This document shows positions 25,305 through 33,780 of a DNA stretch of 39,350 bases, piece after piece. Positions within the stretch are counted from its first letter, which is position 1. Each line of letters opens with the position of its first letter. Both the position numbers and the translations under genes were made by a program. Under the pieces are notes generated by a model. The model made no database searches, had not been told where the DNA came from, and saw nothing but the letters and a program-made list of their open reading frames with translations. This stretch comes from a bacterium (GTDB lineage: Bacteria > Planctomycetota > UBA1135 > GCA-002686595), in contig JAUIDW010000018.1 in assembly GCA_030428395.1 (NCBI GenBank), positions 1 to 39,350 of the forward strand, in the 5' to 3' direction.

Positions 25305-26327
25305 CTACAGGTGGTGGACCGGGCCCGCGCCCTCGGCCGCGGCCAGCAGCGTCCGGCGCACGTACACCGGGACCATGGCGGCGCGGTACTCCGCGTCGCC
25401 GGGGACGTTCTCGAGCGGCGTCAGGCGGCGGTGGGCCTCGTCGGCGACGGCCTCGACCGCCTCGCGGAAGGACGCCTCGCCCGGGCGCGCGCCGACCAGC
25501 CGCTCGCGCGCGCCGCGCACGCGCACCGGCCGCGCGGCGAGCGCCACGGCCACCAGGTCGGCGTCCGCGACCGCGCCGTCGTCGCCGACGTCCAGGCGCG
25601 CCGCCACGCCCAGCAGGGGGAAGTCGATCGAGCCGCGGTCGCGCAGCTTGCCGTAGGCGCCGCGGTGTCCCGCCGCCTGGGGGGGGACGCGCACGCGGAC
25701 CAGGACCTCGCCCTTGCCGAGCTTCTTGTTCCAGATGCCGTCGGCGAGCCACAGGTCGTCGACCGGCAGCGTGCGGCGGCCCTCGGGGCCCTCGACGTCC
25801 ACCAGGGCCGAGAGGCTCATCAGCGCCGGCGCGGAGTCGTTCGAGGCCGCCGCCACGCACTTGCGCCCGCCGGCGACGACGTGGCAGACGGTGCCGTCCT
25901 TCTTCAGGCAGAACCCCAGCGACTTCCGCCAGAAGTACGTCTGGTTGTACCACTGGCAGCGCGTGTCGAGCATGACGTTGCCGCCCAGCGTCCCCATGGT
26001 CCGCAGCTGCGGGCCGGAGATCAGCGACACGGCCTGGGCCAGCGCCGGGGCGCGCGCGACCACGCGCTCGTCGGCGGCGACGTCGGCGAGGGTCGTCATG
26101 GCGCCGATCGAGAGCCAGCCGTCGGCGTCCACCTCGACCGCACGCAGCTCGTCCACGTCCTCGAGCGAGACCAGCACGTCCGGCTCGAAGAGCCCGTGCT
26201 TCATGTTCGGCAGCAGGTCCGTCCCGCCGGCGACGAGCAGCGCCTCGCGGTCGGGGTCGGCCAGCAGGGCGACCGCCTCGGCCACGGTGCGGGGGCGCTC
26301 GAGCGCGAACCTCGGCAGGCGCAGCAT
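25305..26327 (-). CDS. Molybdenum hydroxylase FAD subunit with HcrB-type [4Fe-4S] insertion
   Basis: A 340-aa medium subunit of a xanthine-oxidase-family enzyme, passing electrons through FAD. FAD-binding motifs are L-V-A-G-G-T-D-L-L-P at 31-40 and G-T-L-G-G-N-V at 112-118. An inserted loop carries Cys124, Cys140, Cys148 and Cys157 (spacing 16, 8, 9). To my knowledge the same spacing occurs in the beta subunit of Thauera 4-hydroxybenzoyl-CoA reductase, where the four cysteines bind a [4Fe-4S] cluster; ordinary XDH and CO dehydrogenase medium subunits lack it. The ATG overlaps the large-subunit stop by one base (TGATG at 26327), so synthesis is coupled. It is the last gene of the operon. Enzyme class is confident; the substrate (aromatic acyl-CoA or other) is inferred. 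Confidence 0.88.
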   Translation of the reverse strand: MLRLPRFALERPRTVAEAVALLADPDREALLVAGGTDLLPNMKHGLFEPDVLVSLEDVDELRAVEVDADGWLSIGAMTTLADVAADERVVARAPALAQAVSLISGPQLRTMGTLGGNVMLDTRCQWYNQTYFWRKSLGFCLKKDGTVCHVVAGGRKCVAAASNDSAPALMSLSALVDVEGPEGRRTLPVDDLWLADGIWNKKLGKGEVLVRVRVPPQAAGHRGAYGKLRDRGSIDFPLLGVAARLDVGDDGAVADADLVAVALAARPVRVRGARERLVGARPGEASFREAVEAVADEAHRRLTPLENVPGDAEYRAAMVPVYVRRTLLAAAEGAGPVHHL

Positions 26328-28720
26328 CAGCGGGCCTCCCGCTTCGAGGTGGCGGCGGCGGTCGAGCCGACCGCGGCGCCCTCGCCCTTGCCGCCCTGGT
26401 CGCGCAGGGCCCGCAGGACCGTGCCCGGCGTGAACGGCAGGTGGCGCAGGCGCACGCCGATGGCGTCGTGGATGGCGTTGGCCAGCGCCGGGATCGAGCC
26501 GTGCAGCGGGCCCTCGCCGGCCTCCTTGGCGCCGTACGGCCCCTCGGGGTCGACGCTCTCGACGATCATCGCGTGGATGTCGCCGACGTCCAGCGACGTG
26601 GGCATGCGGTAGTCCAGCAGCGACGGACCGCGGTGCAGGCCGAAGCGGTTCACGCCGTGCTCCTCGAGCAGCGCCTCGGCCAGGCCCATGTACGTCGAGC
26701 CCTCGATCTGGCCGGCGACCAGCGTCGGGTTCAGCGCGCGCCCGCAGTCGTGGGCGCACCAGGCGGCGGGCACCCGGACGATGCCGGTCTCGACGTCGAC
26801 GTCGACCTCGACGACGTGGGCGGTGAACGAGTACGCCGGCGACGCGCCGATCGTGCCGCCGCGGTAGTCGCCGCCGAGCTGTGGCGTGTTGTACGAGCCC
26901 GTGCTGCCGAGCGTGTCGAAGCGCGCCTCGGCGACCTGGAAGGCCTCGCGCGTCGGCACCGTCCGGTCGGGGTCCTCGACGTCGAACGCGCGGCCCTCCA
27001 TCAGGCGGATCCGGCGCGGGTCGACCTCCCACGCCTCGGCCAGGGCCGTGACGATCTGGTGGCGCAGCTTGCGGCACGCGTCGATGGTCGCGTTGCCGAC
27101 CATGAACGTGATGCGGCTGGAGTACGCCCCCAGATCGACCGGGCACAGGTCCGTGTCGGCGGCGACGACGCGGACGTGGTCGTACGCGACGCCCAGCTCC
27201 TCCGCCACGATGCTGCGCACGACGGTGTTCGAGCCCTGGCCGATGTCGTTGCCGCCGGTGAAGACGGTCACGACGCCCGAGCGGTCCAGCTTCAGCTGGA
27301 TCCCGGCCTGGGGCATGTCGTTGGGGTACACGGGGTAGTTCGTGCCCGAGATGTACATCGAGCCCGCGACGCCGAGGCCCCGGCCGTAGGGCAGCTGGCC
27401 CCGGCGCTGCTTCCAGCCGGAGGCCTCCTCGACCAGGTCGAGGCAGCGCAGGAACCCGTTCGACGTGATGCGCTGGCCGTTGACGGTCTGCGTGTCGTCG
27501 CCCTGGAAGTTGACGCGGCGGATCTCGATCGGGTCGATGCCGAGGCGCTCGGCGACCTCGTCGAACTGGACCTCGAAGGCGAAGCGCGGCTGGACCGAGC
27601 CGTGCCCGCGCTTGGGACCGCAGGGCGGCTTGTTGGTGAAGACGCGCGTCGAGTCGAAGCGGTACGAGGGGAAGTCGTACGGGCCGGTCAGGAGCTGGCC
27701 GGAGTAGTACGTCGTGACCAGGCCGAAGGAGCTGTAGGAGCCGCCGTCGATCAGGATCCTCGCGTCCACGCCCGTGATGCGGCCGTTCGACTTCGCGCCG
27801 CAGCGGTACTGCATCTGCATCGGGTGGCGGCCGCGGTGCGCGTAGAACACCTCCTCGCGCGTCCACAGCATCTTCACCGGGCGCCCGGTCCGCTGGGCCA
27901 GCAGGGCGACGCAGAACTCGAGCGCGAAGGGGTCCGACTTGCCGCCGAAGGCGCCGCCGAGGCACGGCTGGATCACGCGGATGCGCTCCGGGGCCAGCTC
28001 GAGCACCTGCGCCAGCGCGCGGTGGACGTAGTGGGTGATCTGCGTCGACGACCACAGCGTCAGCAGGCCGTCCGCGGAGACCTGCGCGACGGCGCAGTGC
28101 GGCTCGATCGGGGCGTGCGTGCTGCCGTGGAACGAGTACTCGCCCTCGAGCACGAGGTCGGCGCCGGCCAGGGCGGCCTCGACGTCGCCGAACTCCAGCT
28201 CGACGTGCTTGGACACGTTCCCGCGCACCGGCTTGCCGCGGATGTCGGCGTGGATCTGCGGCTCGGGCGTGGCCAGGGCCTCGCGCGGGTCGAGGAAGGC
28301 GTGCAGCGGCTCGTACTCGACCTCGATCGCGTCCAGGGCGGCGTTGGCGGTGTCCTCGTCGACCGCGGCCACCGCCGCGACCTCGTCGCCGACGAAGCGC
28401 ACCTTGTCCACGGCCAGGGCGTTCTCGTCCGGCGTCCACGGGATCACGCCGTAGCGGATCGGCAGGTCCGCGCCGGTGATCACCGCGTGCACGCCGGGCA
28501 GCGCCAGCGCGGCGGACGCGTCGATCGACACGATCCGCGCGTGCGCGTGGGGGCTGCGCAGGATCTTGGCGTGCAGCATGCCGGGCAGCTGGACGTCGTC
28601 GGCGTACAGCGCCTGGCCCGTGGCCTTGGCCAGGCCGTCCACCTTGCGCAGCGGCTGGCCGACGACGCGGAAGGCGTCGTCCCAGGGCGCGCCGGTCCCG
28701 TGGTTGTCCCGGGCGGCCAT
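26327..28720 (-). CDS. Molybdenum hydroxylase large (molybdopterin-binding) subunit
   Basis: A 797-aa catalytic subunit binding the molybdenum cofactor. The N-terminal a/b-hammerhead domain (about 20-135) has G-L-A-K-A-T-G-Q-A-L-Y-A-D-D. The Moco domains follow with G-G-A-F-G-G-K at 255-261, P-P-C-G-P-K-R-G-H-G, and G-G-N-D-I-G-Q-G. The C-terminal region is G-A-K-E-A-G-E-G-P with Glu736 at the position of the catalytic base of xanthine oxidase. Length and organisation agree with HcrA-type subunits of 4-hydroxybenzoyl-CoA reductase as well as with general XDH-family hydroxylases. The ATG at 28720 overlaps the small-subunit stop by one base (TGATG). No Tat signal is present, so it should act in the cytoplasm. 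Confidence 0.92.
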   Translation of the reverse strand: MAARDNHGTGAPWDDAFRVVGQPLRKVDGLAKATGQALYADDVQLPGMLHAKILRSPHAHARIVSIDASAALALPGVHAVITGADLPIRYGVIPWTPDENALAVDKVRFVGDEVAAVAAVDEDTANAALDAIEVEYEPLHAFLDPREALATPEPQIHADIRGKPVRGNVSKHVELEFGDVEAALAGADLVLEGEYSFHGSTHAPIEPHCAVAQVSADGLLTLWSSTQITHYVHRALAQVLELAPERIRVIQPCLGGAFGGKSDPFALEFCVALLAQRTGRPVKMLWTREEVFYAHRGRHPMQMQYRCGAKSNGRITGVDARILIDGGSYSSFGLVTTYYSGQLLTGPYDFPSYRFDSTRVFTNKPPCGPKRGHGSVQPRFAFEVQFDEVAERLGIDPIEIRRVNFQGDDTQTVNGQRITSNGFLRCLDLVEEASGWKQRRGQLPYGRGLGVAGSMYISGTNYPVYPNDMPQAGIQLKLDRSGVVTVFTGGNDIGQGSNTVVRSIVAEELGVAYDHVRVVAADTDLCPVDLGAYSSRITFMVGNATIDACRKLRHQIVTALAEAWEVDPRRIRLMEGRAFDVEDPDRTVPTREAFQVAEARFDTLGSTGSYNTPQLGGDYRGGTIGASPAYSFTAHVVEVDVDVETGIVRVPAAWCAHDCGRALNPTLVAGQIEGSTYMGLAEALLEEHGVNRFGLHRGPSLLDYRMPTSLDVGDIHAMIVESVDPEGPYGAKEAGEGPLHGSIPALANAIHDAIGVRLRHLPFTPGTVLRALRDQGGKGEGAAVGSTAAATSKREAR

Positions 28721-29295
28721 CAGGCGTCCTCGCCCTTCACGCCGCGCGCGCGCGGGCTCGGCTGCTGGCCGGCCTCGCGGTAGGTGGCCCAGGTCGGCTC
28801 GGCGGGCTCGATCCCGGCCGCCTCCGCGGCGACCTGCTCGACGGCCTGGAAGATCTGCGTGTAGCCCGTGCAGCGGCACAGGTTGCCGGCGAGCGCCTGC
28901 TGGATCTCCTCGCGCGTCGGGAACGGCGTGCGGTCCAGCAGCGCGCGCGCGGAGAGCATCATGCCCGGCTGGCAGAAGCCGCACTGGAGCGCGCCGCAGC
29001 GGTCGAAGGCGTCCTGCACGGGGTCCGCGCCCGCGCCGCCGCGCGCCACGTGGGCGGGCATCAGCCCCTCGATCGTGGTCACCTCGCGCCCCTCCGCCAG
29101 GGCGGCCAGGGTCAGGCAGGAGAGCACCGGCGCCCCGTCCACGAGCACCGTGCAGGCCCCGCAGTCGCCCTTGTCGCAGCCCTGCTTCGAGCCGATCAGC
29201 CCGAGCCGGTACCGCAGCACCTCGAGGAGGGTCCAGTGGTCCGGCGCCCCGACCTCGACCTCGTCGCCGTTGACCTTCAGACGCAGGCTCCGCAT
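28720..29295 (-). CDS. Molybdenum hydroxylase [2Fe-2S] subunit
   Basis: A 191-aa small subunit with two [2Fe-2S] clusters linking Moco to FAD. The plant-type ferredoxin site is Cys40, Cys45, Cys48 and Cys60 (G-C-D-K-G-D-C-G-A-C). The helical second site is Cys105, Cys108, Cys140 and Cys142 (C-G-F-C-Q-P-G-M and C-R-C-T-G-Y). The start is taken as the ATG at 29295 (M-R-S-L-R-L-K-V-N-G), because a TAAGAT -10 box ends 7 bases before it. The in-frame ATG at 29304 lies inside that box. It heads the three-gene operon in the order small, large, FAD subunit. It is divergent from the multihaem cytochrome gene. Confidence 0.93.
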   Translation of the reverse strand: MRSLRLKVNGDEVEVGAPDHWTLLEVLRYRLGLIGSKQGCDKGDCGACTVLVDGAPVLSCLTLAALAEGREVTTIEGLMPAHVARGGAGADPVQDAFDRCGALQCGFCQPGMMLSARALLDRTPFPTREEIQQALAGNLCRCTGYTQIFQAVEQVAAEAAGIEPAEPTWATYREAGQQPSPRARGVKGEDA

Positions 29296-29302
29296 CCGGC
29301 GC

Positions 29303-29308
29303 ATCTTA
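29303..29308 (-). promoter_or_regulatory. Putative -10 box for the molybdenum hydroxylase operon (leaderless)
   Basis: On the minus strand TAAGAT is followed by seven bases and then the ATG at 29295. Spacing places the transcription start at or next to the start codon. This is one of very few AT-containing hexamers in the divergent intergenic region. Confidence 0.4.
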
Positions 29309-29447
29309 GCCGATCGGCGGGGGGACGGAACCGGCCGGGCCCGCCGCGTGGGGCGAGGTTCCGGCCGGCCTGCGCAGCTCGGCGGATGGGAGCCCGGCGG
29401 CGCGAGTGGCAGGCTCGTGGACGGACCGCAGACCCGAGAGGCCCGAC

Positions 29448-31466
29448 ATGAGAGCAACCCTTCCCGGCTTCGCGTTCGGAGCGGCGCTCGTCGCCGTGCT
29501 GGGCGTGCAGTCGCCACCCGCCGCGGCCTTCCAGGCCACGACGGTCCCGACCGACATCCAGCAGCCCGGCACCCAGCCGCAGGAGGTGCCCGACCTGATC
29601 TCGAGCCTGAACTGCGACAACTGCCACGCGGGCTACGACGCCGCGGTGGAGCCCTCCACGCTCTGGCGCGGCAGCATGATGGCGCACGCGGGCCGCGACC
29701 CGCTGTTCTGGGCGACCGTGGCGGTCGCCGAGCAGGACTTCGACGGCAGCGGCGACCTGTGCCTGCGCTGCCACCTGGGCGAGGGCTGGATCGCGGGGCG
29801 GTCCACGCCGACCGACGGCTCGGCCATGCTCGACGACGACGCCGTCGGCGGGGTGTCGTGCCACCTCTGCCACACGCTGACCGACCCCGACGGCTCCGAG
29901 CACCTCGGCGTGCAGAACGCGCCCTTCCTGGCCCACGACGAGGGCACCCCGCCCGAGGCGTACCTCGGCAGCGGCATGTACGTGCTGTGGCCCACCAACG
30001 AGCGCCTCGGTCCGTACGACGACGCGCAGGCCGCGCCGCACGGCGTGATCCAGTCCGAGTTCCACCGCTCGTCGGCGCTCTGCGGCACCTGCCACGACGT
30101 CTCCAACCCCGCGGTCGGCGACCTGGCCCCGCACCACGGGGCGATGGTGCCGCTGGCGGCCGGCACCTACAGCGGCGTGCCCGGGACCCCGGTGGACGGC
30201 AAGGCGGCGTTCAACAACCCGCCGTTCCGGTACGGCGTGGTCGAGCGGACGTACAGCGAGCACGTGCTGTCGACGCTGACCACGAAGCGCATCTCCGAGT
30301 ACCCGACCTTCCCGCCCGAGCTGAAGCACGGCGCGATCGAGCAGGCCTTCCTGGCCGCGATGGCCGCGGACCCGAGCGGCGACTACGTGGACGGGACGCC
30401 GCGCACGTTCACGTGCCAGGCCTGCCACCTGCCGCCCGTCACCGGCAAGGGGGCCAAGCAGAACCAGGCGCCCGTGCGCTCCGACCTGCCCTGGCACGAC
30501 ATGACCGGGGGCAGCACCTGGATGCCCGCGGTGCTGCTGCACCTCGACGACCAGGACGACCTCCTGCTCGGCGGTCCGCTGACGGCGGCCGAGCGCTCCG
30601 CGCTCCAGTCGGGGGCCAGCCGCGCGAGCGCGCTGCTCGACTCGGCGGCCCGGCTCGAGGTCTCGGGCAACACGGTGCGCGTCGTCAACCTGACCGGGCA
30701 CAAGCTGATCAGCGGCTACCCCGAGGGCCGGCGCATGTGGCTGCGCACCACCTGGCGGGACTCCGTCGGAGGCGTGCTCCGCGTCGACGGCGAGTACGGG
30801 ACCCTGCAGGTCGTCCACGACGGCGCGCCGCTCGCCGTCGAGACGCTCCTCGACCTGGCGGACCCGCACGCGCGCGTCTACCAGGGCAAGCCCGGCGTCT
30901 CGCAGGAGTGGGCCGCGAAGCTGCTGACCGTCGGCGTCCCGGGCACCCTGCCGCTCGAGTACGACCGCACGACGGGGGCCGTGACGCGCACGCTCGGCGA
31001 GCTCGCCGCCGCGGCGCCGGGGACGGCGTGGGCCACCTTCCGCTTCGTGCTGAACGACGTGGTGGTCAGCGACACGCGCATCCCGCCGTGGGGGATGCCC
31101 TACGACGGCGCGCTGGAGCGCAGCGTCCTGCCGGTGCCGGACACGCAGTACGGGAACCCGGGTCCGGGCGGGGTCTTCGACCACTGGGACGAGGTCGTCC
31201 TCGCGCCGCCCCCCGGCGCCGCCACGGCCTCGATCGAGCTGCTGTACCAGTCGACGAGCTGGGAGTACGTGCAGTTCCTGTGCCTGGCGAACGATGGGAC
31301 GAACGCGTTCCTGGGGTCGGCGGGCGAGGAACTCCTCGAGGCGTGGCTCGCCACCGGCATGGCCGCGCCCGAGGTGATCGCGACGGCGGACTGGGACGGT
31401 CGCTCCGCGACGGTCCCGCAGTCCTCGGCGGGTCGACCGCGGAGGATCACGGTCCGCTCCCCGTGA
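29448..31466 (+). CDS. Periplasmic five-haem c-type cytochrome
   Basis: A 672-aa exported electron-transfer or redox enzyme. Residues 1-27 are a Sec signal peptide (basic start, hydrophobic core, A-A-A-F cleavage region). Five C-x-x-C-H haem c sites occur in the first half: C-D-N-C-H, C-L-R-C-H, C-H-L-C-H, C-G-T-C-H and C-Q-A-C-H. Extra His residues could serve as distal ligands. The C-terminal half (about 400-672) has no haem sites and looks beta-rich (L-E-V-S-G-N-T-V-R-V-V-N-L-T-G-H-K-L). It is divergent from the molybdenum hydroxylase operon, 152 bases apart, but nothing proves a functional link. GAGAGG upstream of the ATG is a plausible ribosome binding site. No characterised orthologue is recognised. 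Confidence 0.82.
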   Translation: MRATLPGFAFGAALVAVLGVQSPPAAAFQATTVPTDIQQPGTQPQEVPDLISSLNCDNCHAGYDAAVEPSTLWRGSMMAHAGRDPLFWATVAVAEQDFDGSGDLCLRCHLGEGWIAGRSTPTDGSAMLDDDAVGGVSCHLCHTLTDPDGSEHLGVQNAPFLAHDEGTPPEAYLGSGMYVLWPTNERLGPYDDAQAAPHGVIQSEFHRSSALCGTCHDVSNPAVGDLAPHHGAMVPLAAGTYSGVPGTPVDGKAAFNNPPFRYGVVERTYSEHVLSTLTTKRISEYPTFPPELKHGAIEQAFLAAMAADPSGDYVDGTPRTFTCQACHLPPVTGKGAKQNQAPVRSDLPWHDMTGGSTWMPAVLLHLDDQDDLLLGGPLTAAERSALQSGASRASALLDSAARLEVSGNTVRVVNLTGHKLISGYPEGRRMWLRTTWRDSVGGVLRVDGEYGTLQVVHDGAPLAVETLLDLADPHARVYQGKPGVSQEWAAKLLTVGVPGTLPLEYDRTTGAVTRTLGELAAAAPGTAWATFRFVLNDVVVSDTRIPPWGMPYDGALERSVLPVPDTQYGNPGPGGVFDHWDEVVLAPPPGAATASIELLYQSTSWEYVQFLCLANDGTNAFLGSAGEELLEAWLATGMAAPEVIATADWDGRSATVPQSSAGRPRRITVRSP

Positions 31467-31472
31467 TCGCTG

Positions 31473-31501
31473 CGCACCGGCGTCCCTCCCCAGCCGGTGC
31501 G
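31473..31501. terminator. Hairpin after the cytochrome gene
   Basis: A 9-bp perfect stem, 31473-31481 with 31493-31501, starts 7 bases after the cytochrome stop. There is no T run, so termination would rely on the GC stem alone or on Rho. Confidence 0.45.
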
Positions 31502-31505
31502 GTGC

Positions 31506-31532
31506 GCCGGCCGGTCACGACGACCGGCCGGC
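31506..31532. terminator. Strong 11-bp hairpin overlapping the recQ2 stop codon
   Basis: GCCGGCCGGTC at 31506-31516 pairs perfectly with 31522-31532 around a 5-nt loop, and the TGA of the minus-strand recQ lies in it (31515-31517). Placed between convergent genes, it can act for both directions together with the neighbouring hairpin. Confidence 0.45.
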
Positions 31533-33647
31533 GTACTCCTCGAGGGCGGCCAGGAAGATCGGGCCGAGGTCGGCGGCCTTCTTGTCGCCGACGCCCTTGA
31601 GGGCCAGGAACTCGGCGGGGGTGCTCGGGCGGTGGGCCGCCATCAGGGCCAGCGTGCGGTCGCTGAACACCAGGTAGGGGGGCACGCCGCGCTCGCGCGC
31701 CAGCCGGCGGCGCACGCCGCGCAGGTGCTCGAACAGGGCCTCGTCGACCGGGGGAGCGCCTTCCTCCGCCGCCACGGCCGCGGGCGCGGCGCGGCGCGAG
31801 CTCGAGCGCACCGGCTGCGGCGTTTCGAGCAGGACGACGGGGCGGTCGCCGGCGAGGGCCTCGCGTCCCTCGGCCGTGAGGAACAGCGTGGGGTACTGGC
31901 CGCTGGCGGTGGCGAGCAGGCCGCGGCCGAGCAGCTGGTCGATCCACCCGCGGACCTCGCGGGTGGTGCGGCCGGGCAGCGCGCCGTGCGCCTCCAGCCG
32001 GGAGTGCCCGGCGCGGCGGATGCGCTCGGTGTCGGCGCCGCGGAGGACGTCGGCGACGTGCTGGGCGCCGTAGCGCTCCTCGCACTCGAGCACGGCGCGC
32101 AGGACGCTGCGCGCGACGGCGTCGGCGTCCGGCAGGACGCGCAGCTCGCCCAGGCAGACGTCGCACGCTCCGCAGCCCTCGTCGCCCTCCGGGTCCGGCA
32201 GGCGCTGGCCGAAGTGCTCCACGAGGACCTTGTGGCGGCACACCGCGCCCGTGGCGAAGCCCATCATCTCGCCCAGCCGGTCCAGCTGACCGTCGAGGTC
32301 GCTGCCGCCGGAGTCCGCGCCGCGGCCGGCCTCGGCGGCGGCGCGCTCCATCAGGTTCTTCCAGGCGTGGTAGTCCGAGCCGGTGCTGAACAGCACGCAC
32401 TCGGCGGGCAGCCCGTCGCGGCCCGCGCGGCCGGTCTCCTGGCTGTACTGCTCGAGCCCCTTGGGCAGCGCCGCGTGCACGACGTAGCGCACGTCGGTGC
32501 GGTCGATCCCCATGCCGAAGGCGACCGTGGCGACGACCACGTCGACGTCCTCGCTGAGGAAGCGGTCCTGGTTGCGCGCGCGCTCGGCGGGGTCGAGGCC
32601 GGCGTGGTAGGGGACGCAGCGCACGCCGTCGCCGGCGAGCTCGCGCGCGAGCTTGTCGACGTCCTTGCGGCGGATGCAGTACACGATCCCGGCGTCCCCC
32701 GGGTGGCGCCGCACGACCTGCAGCACCTGGGCGTGCAGGTCGCCGCGCGGCAGGAAGCGGTACGTGAGGTTCGGGCGGTCGCAGCTGCCCACCAGCACGG
32801 CCGGGTCGCGCAGGTCGAGCTCGGTCACGATGTCGCGCTGGACCGTGGGCGTGGCGGTGGCCGTGAAGGCCTGGATGGGGACGTCGGGGCGCCGGCGGCG
32901 CAACTCGCCGAGCATGCGGTACTCGGGTCGGAAGTCGTGGCCCCAGTGGCTGATGCAGTGCGCCTCGTCGACGGCCAGGGCCGACAGCCCGTACTCGAAG
33001 AGCTCCGCCAGGAAGCCCTCCGCCATCAGGCGCTCGGGCGCGACGAACAGCAGCTTCAGCCGGCCCTCGCCGAGCAGCCCGCGCACCCGGCCGCGCTCGA
33101 GCCCGTCCTGCGCGCTGGTCAGCATGGCCGCGGGCACGCCGCTCGCCGCGAGCCCGTCGATCTGGTCCTGCATCAGGCTGATCAGCGGGCTGACGACCGC
33201 GGTCAGGCCGGGGCGCAGGATGGCGGGGGCCTGGTAGCAGAGGCTCTTGCCCCCGCCGGTGGGCAGCACGACGAGCGCGTCGCGTCCCGCCAGCGCGGCC
33301 TCCATCGCCTCCGCCTGCAGCGGGCGCAGCGAGTCGTAGCCCCAGGTGTGCTGGATGACGGAGCGCAGCTCGTCGAGGGTGCCCGCGGCCGTCTCCCGGA
33401 CGAGCCCGGCGTCCGCCGGCGGCGGTTCGGGCGGGGAGGGCCTCCGCGGCGCGGGCACGAAGTCGGCGGCCACGCCGGGGCCCGGACGGCGCTGCGCGTC
33501 GTCCCCCGCGGGGGGCGGGGCCGGGGAGGCCTCGTCCCAGTCGTCCCAGTGAAACTCGGTCTCGATGTCGGTCTCCTGTCGCGGCGAGGTCCCCGGGCGG
33601 GCCCCCGTCGGTGTGGACCATCGAACCAGCCGCGGGTTGCGTTTCAA
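31515..33647 (-). CDS. recQ: RecQ DNA helicase with RQC and HRDC domains
   Basis: A 710-aa classical RecQ for recombination and fork repair. Residues 1-85 are a variable acidic/Pro-rich extension. Walker A L-P-T-G-G-G-K-S is at 128-135, followed by V-D-E-A-H-C-I-S-H-W-G-H-D-F-R-P-E-Y, T-A-T-A-T and the G-R-A-G-R-D-G motif. The zinc site uses the Cys of V-C-R-H-K with C-G-A-C-D-V-C. A winged-helix RQC is at about 500-590 and an HRDC domain at about 625-700 (S-D-R-T-L-A-L-M-A, L-K-G-V-G-D-K-K). The start is uncertain. The longest frame begins with TTG at 33647, a GTG at 33473 (residue 59) is an alternative, and no ATG precedes the core. It differs from the RecQ at 19758 by having HRDC and lacking the basic tail. 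Confidence 0.92.
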   Translation of the reverse strand: MKRNPRLVRWSTPTGARPGTSPRQETDIETEFHWDDWDEASPAPPPAGDDAQRRPGPGVAADFVPAPRRPSPPEPPPADAGLVRETAAGTLDELRSVIQHTWGYDSLRPLQAEAMEAALAGRDALVVLPTGGGKSLCYQAPAILRPGLTAVVSPLISLMQDQIDGLAASGVPAAMLTSAQDGLERGRVRGLLGEGRLKLLFVAPERLMAEGFLAELFEYGLSALAVDEAHCISHWGHDFRPEYRMLGELRRRRPDVPIQAFTATATPTVQRDIVTELDLRDPAVLVGSCDRPNLTYRFLPRGDLHAQVLQVVRRHPGDAGIVYCIRRKDVDKLARELAGDGVRCVPYHAGLDPAERARNQDRFLSEDVDVVVATVAFGMGIDRTDVRYVVHAALPKGLEQYSQETGRAGRDGLPAECVLFSTGSDYHAWKNLMERAAAEAGRGADSGGSDLDGQLDRLGEMMGFATGAVCRHKVLVEHFGQRLPDPEGDEGCGACDVCLGELRVLPDADAVARSVLRAVLECEERYGAQHVADVLRGADTERIRRAGHSRLEAHGALPGRTTREVRGWIDQLLGRGLLATASGQYPTLFLTAEGREALAGDRPVVLLETPQPVRSSSRRAAPAAVAAEEGAPPVDEALFEHLRGVRRRLARERGVPPYLVFSDRTLALMAAHRPSTPAEFLALKGVGDKKAADLGPIFLAALEEYAGRSS

Positions 33648-33780
33648 GGGCCTGCCGATCGACCCGGGGCGAGGAACGGGCGAAGAGCGGTGCGCCCCGG
33701 ACGTGCGCGCGCCCGCCGCCGGGGTCTCCGGCGACGGGCGCGGGGCGCGCGGCGGACGCGCGCGGGGAGGCCGTCGAGGC

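Noticed and set aside
29327-29370. GGAACC/GGTTCC inverted motif in the divergent region before the cytochrome gene
   Set aside because: A 6-bp stem in GC-rich DNA with a long loop is expected by chance; no further support as an operator or terminator.
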